Below are positions 55,762 through 64,000 of a stretch of DNA of 64,000 nucleotides, piece by piece. Positions within the stretch are counted from its first letter, which is position 1, and the number at the start of each line of letters is the position of its first letter. Below the pieces are notes generated by a model. It worked only from the letters and a program-made list of their open reading frames with translations, was not told where the DNA came from and ran no database searches. A program made the position numbers and the translations under genes. Source of the DNA: Scytalidium lignicola (Eukaryota > Ascomycota > Leotiomycetes); contig NCSJ02000072.1 of assembly GCA_002812745.2 (NCBI GenBank), positions 62,001 through 126,000 of the forward strand. The letters run 5' to 3'.

Positions 55762-57258
55762 TCAAGCCAAGGATATCTGCCAGTCTAACGTGTTTAGTAA
55801 AGTCTCCCAGTCTGTCCAACCGGTAGACCAAACTGATTCCAGGACCTCGCGAACCCTGGAGACGTGCTGAAACCCAGTCCAGCTCTCAATATTCTGGAGG
55901 CGATTTCGGATATAGCTGACCTTCACTTTATCATCTAGGCCCTCGATGCCGGCCATAAAAAGAGGAAAGACTAGGCCAAGCTCGCAGTAAAGGTTGGGCG
56001 GGACTTGGTACATGTGTGTCATAATACTTTGAACGCATTCGCTCACCTGAGTTACGTAGGTAGTGCTCGAAGCCGCATATCGGCTTAGGAAACGGTACAA
56101 GCGCAGCAATGCAGCATACCGGAAAGCTTCAGCATGATGGAGCAGCGACTCTAACTCGCTGCCACTCAGAGTCGTGCAAGGAATCAAAGTTTGTGAAAGT
56201 AGGAGCTGAGCAAGGCTCTGGCCCCTGCGGGTTGTGCTAGATGCAAATGCGGGAGAGGAATCGTCCTGGTCGTTGGTATCAGCGATGAAGTAACACATAT
56301 CACTTATGTGCCCTAAAATCTGATGTGCTATGCCCATAAGACAGTCCGGAGAAAGGCAGCTATCGTCGTCAATCCAGTATGCCCCGCGAAATCGAGGCCG
56401 CCAGCTAGTGCTTAACGCGGCCATGATATCGTGATACGCAAAATTCCGGAGGAGAAAGCGTCCATCGCTGGTCTGGCGAAGGCGTTCGGGTCCCCCCAGC
56501 TGTTCGATGAGATGTCCAGCTCCCCGAAGATGGATGGACCACCGCTGGGTGTCTCCACTGACCACCTCTGCCGTGCTGCATATCAGGGCACAAGCGATGG
56601 TGCTCTCCGAGACACTATTCTGGCGAATAGCTTCAGCAAGACCTCGTGCAGCTTCACTCTCGAATCGAAGCCGCGTATGAGGGGTAATGCACGGGACTGG
56701 ACCAGAAGAAGGGGCATGGATGGAAGCGTAGGTGAAGAGCGCATAAAGTAGTGAAGAGTCGTCAATGGCCATAGGGAGTAGAACATTACGGAATTCATTG
56801 CCCCCATGCTGTAAAATCGAGCATAGTGGTGCTAGACGCTCGACGTAATACTTCAAGAGGATGCGTTCAGGGGAGGCACTGTCTAGGGAGTACAGCGTCA
56901 TGAAGCCGTTATTACCACATGTTATCCCCGAGATAGGCTGTGGAGACTCTGACCGTGATGGTGACCGTGAGGGGAGCGACTTGTTATCGAGGATTTCTCC
57001 ATCCCGCAGCTTCTTTTGCTGGGGCAAAACGACCTTCCGTTGGGGGAGACGCTCGCAGATCAGGCCAAGGCGCACGCACGACTGACAGGGTTCAAGACTC
57101 CCTGCCCGCTGGTCGTCGCATTTCTTCTTTCGGGCCTTGCAGGTTAGACATCCAGATCGAACCCGGCCAGTGGTGGCAAAGCGCCTGCGTATCGGGCGGT
57201 CATTGCTGGCAGGAGGGGAGGTGGCCGTAGAAGTGGTCTCTGAGATGGAGCTGTCCAT
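55762..57258 (-). CDS. Zn2Cys6 transcription factor with Fungal_trans_2 domain
   Basis: One intact, intronless frame of 498 residues. The Zn cluster is at residues 36-69: GCLTCKARKKKCDDQR, then EPCQSC and GLICE, the C-x2-C-x6-C...C-x2-C-x6-C pattern. RRRFATTGRVRSG before it is the usual basic lead. The remainder matches the Fungal_trans_2 (DUF3468) layout: LLKYYVERLAPLCSIL, NVLLPMAIDDSSLLYALF, RWSIHLRGAGHLIEQLGG, RFLLRNFAYHDIMAALS and PLFMAGIEGLDD. It is predicted to be nuclear and DNA-binding. The GC-richer, undamaged sequence contrasts with the decayed genes around it. Its target is unknown; the neighbours are a dead aldolase fragment and a MITE, so no obvious cluster is attached. Confidence 0.92.
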   Translation of the reverse strand: MDSSISETTSTATSPPASNDRPIRRRFATTGRVRSGCLTCKARKKKCDDQRAGSLEPCQSCVRLGLICERLPQRKVVLPQQKKLRDGEILDNKSLPSRSPSRSESPQPISGITCGNNGFMTLYSLDSASPERILLKYYVERLAPLCSILQHGGNEFRNVLLPMAIDDSSLLYALFTYASIHAPSSGPVPCITPHTRLRFESEAARGLAEAIRQNSVSESTIACALICSTAEVVSGDTQRWSIHLRGAGHLIEQLGGPERLRQTSDGRFLLRNFAYHDIMAALSTSWRPRFRGAYWIDDDSCLSPDCLMGIAHQILGHISDMCYFIADTNDQDDSSPAFASSTTRRGQSLAQLLLSQTLIPCTTLSGSELESLLHHAEAFRYAALLRLYRFLSRYAASSTTYVTQVSECVQSIMTHMYQVPPNLYCELGLVFPLFMAGIEGLDDKVKVSYIRNRLQNIESWTGFQHVSRVREVLESVWSTGWTDWETLLNTLDWQISLA

Positions 57259-57641
57259 GCTGGGATGGAGCGAGAAGATTAGGGAGGCAGACGAAGACGG
57301 AAATAGAAGGGCGAACGAAGAAGAAATACAGATGACGAAAGAGAGAGATGAGGGAGGACAAAATGCCGACGATAATCAGCATTTAGCATCTCTTACGCCA
57401 CAGTTGCTTTGCTTATCGCGAGCCCCTGCAATTCGCTGCAGGGGAAATAATGCTTGATACCGTAATGCCTCCTTCTCCACGCGCGATAAGAATGAAGAAA
57501 CAAAGTCTAAGGCCCAAAAGGGCAATAAGCTATCCTCACACGGATAGAGATCCGCGTTGGGAATAGCTGCATATGAGACAATAAAGGAAGAGCTAACGTT
57601 ACGTTACGTACAGTGAGAATAATTAGATAATCGGGGTAAGC
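57259..57641. other. Promoter region of the Zn2Cys6 regulator
   Basis: The 380 bp upstream of the regulator contain no other gene. A MITE begins at the far end, so the element sits in this regulator's upstream region. Confidence 0.5.
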
Positions 57642-58083
57642 TAACGTAATTCCCGGTCTACCGGTCATCCTGGTCTACCGGTCACTTGAAATTTACCGCA
57701 AAATCAAGCAAAATCACCCCTTAGCAAACTCAACAATTATATATGATTACAACTTTATCTCTCAGATTTATATTCATATAATCAATTACACACTTGGCAT
57801 TGATTTGTAAGTTGTTCAATTAATATTTTGTATTGCATAATACAGAATTTGTCCAATATGCCTCAAAAATAAGGCAACGTTGCCATTGTAACTAAAACAA
57901 AAGGTTATAACGATTGAGGCTTAAGATATTGAATAATTATCGAACAGATAATATGTATAGACTTATGATTAATATAAAACTGTTATGGTTGTTGAGTTAG
58001 CTAAGAGGTGATTTTGCTTGATTTTGCGGTAAATTTCAAGTGACCGGTAGACCAGGATGACCGGTAGACCGGGAATTACGTTA
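57642..58083. mobile_element. MITE, copy 2: TA-flanked, about 95-bp nearly perfect inverted ends
   Basis: The 442-bp element begins TAACGTAATTCCCGGTCTAC and ends with its exact inverse. The inverted ends extend about 92-95 bp with only about two mismatches (CACCCCTTAGCAAAC versus CACCTCTTAGCTAAC). Each end contains a direct duplication of GGTCTACCGGTCA, a possible transposase-binding repeat. The interior is AT-rich and non-coding. TA at both sides fits a TA target duplication. The near-identity of the ends suggests a more recent insertion than copy 1. Confidence 0.88.
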
Positions 58084-58212
58084 GATGAGTTGTAATTAAC
58101 TAAGATGCCTTTTTCTCAAAAAAATATTTTACTTTTACTTTTATTTTTTAGCTGTACTGTACAATTTTGGTTGTCCTGATTCCTTCGTTCTGTATTGTTA
58201 ATTAAATACCCG

Positions 58213-60000
58213 ATGGCTACACCGAGACTATTGAGCCTGGCAGAGGGTATGTAGACGCTCCTTCTAAACACACACATATATATATATGGATTGATTGCTT
58301 GGTCTTGTTGATCAGATCAAATTGAGATGCTGAGGTATTACTGACATGATGGCGAAATGTAGTGGCTAAGCATATTACACCTAAGGACTGTTGGGTAGTC
58401 CTCTATGGTAATGTCTACAATGTATATTTCTCCTTGTGACTGCCTCACCTAATTTGACAGTCATGAATCCACTTAGCTAGAATCTGGCATCGATACAGGT
58501 GTCTGATATTGTGTCTAATCACCCGGGCGGCTCCCAAGCTATCTTTCAACTGGCAGGTAAAGATGCTACAGAGCAGTGTGACACCATCCANCCCCCCCAA
58601 ATACACTGAGCAGTCTAGGCCCCAAAGCATTTCTAGGACCCGTTGCTACCGAGCCCATCCCCAACTTCACTGTAAAGGAGCCAGAAGTCACGGCGATGGA
58701 CCAAAATAATGGCTCTGTGCCTTTGCACACTCTTCTAAATATGGATGAGATTGAAGTAGCTACACGGAAGATAAACCGGAAAGCATGGGCATATTACTAC
58801 TCTGCAGCTAATGATAAGATCAGTAAGCGTCTCAATACACAGGTCTACCGCTCAATTCTCCTCCGCCCAAGAGTGCTTATGGACTGCAAAACGTGTAGCT
58901 TGGGCAGCAAGATCCTAGGATGCCTATATATGTTTCTCCGGCCGCCATGGCTCGTCTTGGCCATCCATCTGGAGAGGCTGGCATCGTGCAAGCATGCTCT
59001 CAGTTCGGCGCCATGCAGATCATTTCGAACAGTTCATCCATGCCACCAGAGTAGATTATTGCTAACGCGAGTCCAGACCAGGTGTTTGGTTAGCAAATAT
59101 ACATTCAGGTTAATAGAAGCAAAAGTATCACTATGCATGCTCGAATTAATAATCTCAAGTCAATTAAATTTGTTGTCTTAACTATAGATGCCTTCGTTTC
59201 CGGTAAAAGAGAGGACGATGAGCGGAGCAACAATGTTACAGCTATGTCAGCTCCTCGAAACGTTAGAGAACTTAAACGCTCAGCAGATGGGACTCCGGAT
59301 TGATCAATACGGCTGGGGGTATTGGCGTGCAGCTCTTTGCTGGTATCGATTCTTCCTTGACATGGGAAGATACTCTCCAGTGGCTTACAGCACATACTCA
59401 TTTACCAATCATTATTAATGGGTTGCAGACACACGATGATGCCTATATTGTATCCACCTACGCACCAACCATAAAGGGAATCATTTTGTCCAACCATGGG
59501 GGTTGTTCTTTAGATATAACTCCACCTGCTGTCCACACACTTCTAGAGATTAGGAAGCTCTGTCCCGAGGTTTTTGGCAGGTTGGATGTTTGGGTTGATG
59601 GAGGCATTCGACGTGGCACTGATATGGTGAAAGCATTGTGTTTGGGAGCTAAAGCTGTCGGTATTGGTAGACCTGCACTCTGGGGCCTCGCAGCAGGAGG
59701 TGTTGAAGGAGTTGAACGGACTTTGCAGAGTATGTTATTCTGTTGTCGACGCATCTTTAGTTTGCTTATGCTAAGTCTGTTAGTTCTACTTGATGAGACC
59801 ACTATTTGCATGCGCTTGCTAGTGCAAAATCTAGGAGATCCAGGCCCACAATATGTATTTCCTCCCTTTTCATTTGCTTAGGTTAACCAGATATCTGGCT
59901 GCTGTTGCTACAGATTAATACTCGTATTGTCGAGCAACAAATTTATAATGGACCGTCTAATCTTGAGAGTGTTGATAATCTGCTTAAAGATAGACTTTAG
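58213..60000 (+). pseudogene. Decayed flavocytochrome b2-type FMN-dependent alpha-hydroxyacid dehydrogenase
   Basis: The plus strand carries a cytochrome b5 head and an FMN-dehydrogenase body. MATPRLLSLAE is spliced to VAKHITPKDCWVVLYGNVYN, then DIVSNHPGGSQAIFQLAGKD has the haem HPGG. The FMN part reads [38 protein letters not shown], then a TAG at 59052-59054, ASPDQVFG, a TAG at 59091-59093, and QIYIQVNRSKSITM. Further on come [30 protein letters not shown] and [16 protein letters not shown]. The last exons read [15 protein letters not shown] and NTRIVEQQIYNGPSNLES. The two stops replace Gln (CAG) and Trp (TGG). One N lies at 58591. The intact enzyme would oxidise L-lactate or similar acids in mitochondria. 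Confidence 0.82.
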
Positions 60001-60624
60001 ATCACTAGCTCAAGGCACTATGCAGATGTTAATTCTAGAGCTGGATTGATAATAGCAGCAGTATAGTTCGTATTAGAAGTTATCAAAGGATATAAGGCAC
60101 ATCTAAGGTTCCAGTTGAGGATTCTTGTTTAGATTCAATTGACTATCTATTTTACTACATTCTGAACTGTCATATTATGCTTGATTAAATCTCTATCAGC
60201 TTGGAGACTATTAATATTTAATAACTAATACTGAATTAGTCTAGATATATCTCCTATGAAATGTCTTATTAATTCTAAGGCTCACTTTAACTACATTATG
60301 ATGGAAAAGCACATTATTGCATCCATTTCATGCAGAATCAGTACGACTCTGTCTTCATGATGGTAGGAAGGTTTATTACAATATTGATAGTTTTGAGCTA
60401 GGGGAGGAGGTTTAGGTAGCGTATAATACATTTTAGTACTGAGGAACTTATGAGGGTCAAAATAAATATTTCACATGTTCGGGAAGTCTCATAAATGAAG
60501 AACTGCATTGTACGCAATAGTCTATTGTTACACGGACCGAATGATTTTATTTAAGACGAGTGAAGTATCAAGAAACACAATTCTTCAGCTGATAGTCAAC
60601 TTCTTAATAGAGTTATGTTTGACT
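60001..60624. other. AT-rich spacer between two convergent relics
   Basis: No feature is supportable. Confidence 0.4.
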
Positions 60625-62705
60625 CTATTCAAAGATTCGGTTGAAAAAGCTCGCAACTTTCCCCCTATTTCGTGATATATATGCTGCCTCGTAGGCGTCG
60701 ATTTCATTCTTGGTGCCTCCTAACTGAAGATCTGCTGTGCCCAAAGGGACATACTTGGCCCGCTTAAGAACCTTCCAGAACACGAGCACCAAGATAAAGA
60801 AACCGACCATGACGTAGTCCAGGAATAAGCTCGTAAGGTCCCATTCACCTAATTAAGAGATTATAACCTAGAATCAGGGTCATGATTCCAGTTGCACAAA
60901 TCGTATACAACCCTGCGTAAGGCTGGAGATAGCCGCGATAGGGCAGAGTATTTCTGTCGATGCCTTGTCGATGGAGCGACTCGTAGAAATATAAGTAGGT
61001 GATACAGGTTCCAAAGTAGTTCAGTAGATAGGAAGCAGTAATACAGCCTACTAACCAATTCAACACCGTGGCCGAACTGTTGCTAACCTGCAAAGAACCA
61101 AGCACACAGAAAGACATTGAGGCGGCCACGGCGTAATAAGGTACGCCAGCTTTGTTGCATCTAGAGAAGATAGCTAAGGCTTTACCTTCCATAGATATTC
61201 CATGGAGTGTTCTAGCGGCAGAAAATACAAGGTTATTTCCTGCAGAGAATACCGACGTCATAATAAGAGCGTTAACAATATCTGGCAGTACTCGGATTTT
61301 AAATCGGTCCATTGAGATAACGTACGGAGAGCTATTGGGGATAAAGTTAGATTCATTCAAGGTAGTAGCAAAAGGCACCCATCAAATTTACGCTGCCCCT
61401 GTCCCACTCCCCTTTCTCGTACCGTTCAATGTGGCAGCGAGAATAGGGTCATTATATGGTATGACAATACCCATACAGAAGGCTCTAAGACAGAAAAAGA
61501 ACATGAGACGCCAGACAAAGGATGAGAATGCTTTGCGCATAATGTGCCGTGGACGCTCTGCTTCGCCAGCAGCCATGTATTCTGACCCAACTATCCTGGA
61601 CAGTTTCAGGAAAATTGATTAAATGGGGTTGATGTGGGAGATAACATACGTGAAGTATGCCTGAACCATACAAGCTAGGACTCCAAGAAAACGCCCCGTA
61701 TTTCCTGGCACTAAATACGAGACAAATGCTCCCCTTTTGGTTAACAAGGAATTAGCACATGTCGAGGATTGAATCATGTTTCCTCTTCCTTACTTACTGG
61801 ATTTAAACCCATAGGCCTGATGATTGGGATTGCCTCCCACCATGGTTATGAAGGTGTATAGAATCAAGTCCAGCATCAAGACAATCTTGAAAATGGACAA
61901 GCAGAATTCTGCAACACCGTAGTGGCGAACAGTAAGAATATTCATGACCCTATATTGATATTAGTCATAGTGCAAGGGAATCAGTCGACAATTTACATAC
62001 GCGTATAGAATCATACAGACGACGACGACAACAATGGCCACGGGAATTTTGTCAGTCCAGTATGTTAGAAGAACATTCAAGGGAGTAATCTCATATGGAA
62101 TTCCATGTGCTAGTTGATATTAGTTAGTTCGAAATATGAAAGCAAAATATGATGTCTTACCCATCGTAAAGAAAAAGTTCTAGCCTATTGCGAAACTGAG
62201 CGCTTTATCGACCCAGTGGCCAGCAAGTCGGATAAATGGCGACGGGATGGGAATGTAACGGTCCATTTCAGCTACCACTCGGAGTATTAGTATTAGATTA
62301 TTATTTCAAGGGAGAGATGAAGACCAACCAAAACATTGATTTACGGCCAGCATAATAGTGCCATACACAACAAAGCCAACAAAAAGACCGGCCGGTCCCC
62401 CTTTTGGAAGGACAGCCCCCATCTGCACGAAAAGAGCTATCTCTATATGTTAACGATGAATCTGCTAGCAAAAAATAAAACTAGCGAGATATACATGTGT
62501 ACATACATGTACCGATAGCTCCTCCGACGGCAAAGAGTTGGACTTCTCTTCCGTGAAGTTTCCGGTGGAGGTGTTGAAATCCAGCAGATATAATTTCTCC
62601 TTCAAGAACATCATGGCTACTGTGAATTTCATCTACTATGCCATCATAAGAGGGTTTCTTCTCTTCCTCAGCTTGAGAGATGAAATCGTGCAGTTCTGAA
62701 GCCAT
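60625..62705 (-). pseudogene. APC-family amino-acid permease with a nonsense codon and a frameshift
   Basis: Many exons on the minus strand, from the ATG at 62705, encode a yeast-type amino-acid permease of the plasma membrane. HRKLHGREVQLFAVGGAIGT is the first-helix signature. It is spliced to LFVQMGAVLPKGGPAGLFVG, then to NVLLTYWTDKIPVAIVVVVV, VGSEYMAAGEAERP and SPYVISMDRFKIRVLPDIVN, then AGNNLVFSAARTLHGIS, FGTCITYLYFYESLHRQGI and the tail ending in FFNRIFE. Two lesions are visible. One is a TAG at 62180-62182 replacing Trp in FAIGWNFFF. The other is an extra base near 60850 that breaks LLI/GEWDLTS. Other splice borders fit (for example GTATGT after IGT, and GC|C before SPYV). Functional loss is likely; the frameshift could be a sequencing error, the stop less so. 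Confidence 0.8.
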
Positions 62706-63589
62706 CTCAATACGTTATTTTTTAGGTAATAAACTGTTGGCAAAAGAAGATAGACAGCGAATAGACAGAGAGCAACTGAATTTCTATCCTGAGCCACATA
62801 TTTATTATATACAGCATCAAAGCTTTCACTGCACAGGTTTGTATCCTCGATTGCCCCTTTAGCCTGCCCGGTGTTTGAGGCAACTTCCTCTTATCTTGGG
62901 CGGCGTATAGGGCGGGCATACGATAAGCCAGTGTTACCGAGAATCTCACTTTACATGTAGGAGAGTCGAGATAAGGGGCGGAATCTAGGAATTGAAGTGA
63001 TTGTGCTTAACTTCATCAGCACGCCAGCCACTGAGAGAAAGGCAATGCAATTCTCAGATGTAGGAATCACCAGCCCGAAGAGATAGAGCTGTTCAGATCG
63101 ACATCTGCCTGGTCGTCCAATAAGATACAACGAAGATATTGGCTTGTTTGACAACCCCTTCATGAAGCAAACCAGTGGCAGTGCCAAGCAGGCCGGGTTG
63201 ACGAGAGTTGTGTAGGACTATGGCAAACGGACTGGGAGGTCCTAATAATAAGCCATAGGCCTGTAGTTAGCCAGAGCAGCTGTCGCCAACGAAGCAGCAA
63301 TCAATGACATTTAGAAAGCTCAATTACTCCGTCTTATCGGCCTCCCTCCAGTAATTTTCTTATCACTCCACCCACTCTCCACTCCACCCAGACCCGACTT
63401 GATGTCTTTAACCAATACTAACCAATCGCCGTGATATGCTAGTGTAAAAGTGGGCTAGAGAAATTAAATATAACGTTGAGTTAATTATCATCCATCTTTC
63501 TTCTTTTTGTCAGTCGTCAGTTTCGACAAGCTTTCGAACATCTGTAATCCTCTTAGAGCTAGAACCCAATCCCGAATCGAGACAGCACA
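62706..63589. other. Divergent upstream region of permease and amidase, with an unidentified relic
   Basis: The two genes point away from each other. On the minus strand at about 63330-63050, protein-like pieces (MSLIAASLATAALANYRP, HNSRQPGLLGTATGLLHEG, VVKQANIFVVSYWTT) in shifting frames suggest a decayed gene that I cannot name. The start MSLIAAS resembles a signal peptide. Confidence 0.3.
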
Positions 63590-64000
63590 ATGTCGTGGGA
63601 GAAGATCGCCTTAGATAAGAAAGCTCGCATTGCGGCATCAATTCCAGCTGAATGGCAAATCAAATGCGAAATAACCGAAGACTCAGTAATGGATTATCCT
63701 AAGAAAAGCGGTGTTATGTCCCCAGATGAACTCGACATCACGGAGTCTAGTGCCACGGATCTGATAGCCCAGATAGCTGGGGGTAAGATCACCTCTGTCG
63801 CTGTGACAACTGCCTTTTGCAAGCGGGCTGCTCTGGCTCATCAATTGGTGTGTGTATGAGTGCATTTTGGGAATTTGATATCACTAACGATGCCAAAGAC
63901 TAATTGCGTTCTCGAATTCTTCCCCGAAGTTGCCTTGGCACGTGCCAAAGAGCTTGATGACTACCTACAGAAAACTGGAAAGACGATTGGACCTTTGCAT
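63590..64000 (+). CDS. Amidase (acetamidase-like), cut by the window end
   Basis: Exons 63590-63847 and 63899 onward join in phase 0 across a 51-bp intron (GTGTGT donor, AAAG acceptor). About 120 residues are visible. MSWEKIALDKKARIAASIPA is followed by ITESSATDLIAQIAGGKITS and AVTTAFCKRAALAHQL, then across the splice by TNCVLEFFPEVALARAKELD and GPLH. This is the N-terminal helical part of the amidase-signature family as in fungal acetamidases: 'Lt..sat.Ll..i..G..ts..Vt.AfckrAa.aHql.nc..e..fd.Al..A..lD'. The catalytic Ser-Ser-Lys triad lies beyond the window. The enzyme would hydrolyse a small amide; substrate unknown. The dead amino-acid permease is divergent from it. Confidence 0.88.

Noticed and set aside
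56431..57457. Plus-strand frames opposite the Zn2Cys6 regulator
   Set aside because: Shadows of the intact minus-strand regulator.

Overview
The window reads as an accessory stretch of a filamentous ascomycete (Pezizomycotina) genome. Genes carry short GT-AG introns of about 45-90 bp. The gene families are typical of that group: Zn2Cys6 regulators, a UstYa/DUF3328 protein, 2EXR and FunK1 families, a tannase, a fungal multicopper oxidase, small secreted proteins and a Tad-like LINE. Intergenic DNA is AT-rich. Leotiomycetes is my best guess for the class, but only a guess. No rRNA, tRNA, CRISPR array or prokaryotic operon is visible.

0-13 kb: a small membrane protein; a decayed 2EXR gene; a four-exon gene of unknown function with repeated 'NGSY...DG' blades; a UstYa-like gene whose 5' end is lost; an intact tannase/feruloyl esterase; and an intact secreted PQQ-type quinoprotein. 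13-19 kb: two badly decayed genes, an APH-type kinase and an aromatic-acid-exporter-like transporter. 19-25 kb: a small cysteine-containing secreted protein, a six-exon secreted protein of unknown family, and an OLE1-like delta-9 desaturase with its cytochrome b5 tail. 25.7-29.9 kb: a phosphosulfolactate-synthase-like gene and an isochorismatase-like hydrolase, divergent from a 230-bp promoter, followed by a Zn2Cys6 regulator. 32-34 kb: an intact ascorbate-oxidase/laccase-type multicopper oxidase. 37-38 kb: a single-pass surface protein. 40-45 kb: a pogo-type transposase relic joined to a FunK1 kinase fragment, a broken surface protein, and the front half of an alanine aminotransferase. 45.9-48 kb: an intact secreted beta-lactamase-fold protein. 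48.7-58 kb: a broken FunK1 kinase, a secreted alpha/beta hydrolase with one frameshift, two MITEs of one family, a LINE fragment, a patatin-like phospholipase, a class II aldolase fragment, and an intact Zn2Cys6 regulator. 58-64 kb: a decayed flavocytochrome b2, an amino-acid permease carrying a stop and a frameshift, and the start of an amidase.

Two themes dominate. First, intact secreted or oxidative enzymes (tannase, quinoprotein, multicopper oxidase, beta-lactamase-fold protein) suggest attack on plant phenolics and extracellular chemistry; this is inference from families. Second, many neighbours are pseudogenes whose stops are mostly Trp or Gln codons changed by C-to-T or G-to-A, as repeat-induced point mutation would leave. 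Single N bases sit at homopolymer runs, so one-base frameshifts need resequencing. The most novel-looking items are the TA-flanked MITE family, the sulfolactate-synthase-like/isochorismatase/regulator group, and the two uncharacterised multi-exon genes at 4.5-5.8 kb and 20.7-22.5 kb.
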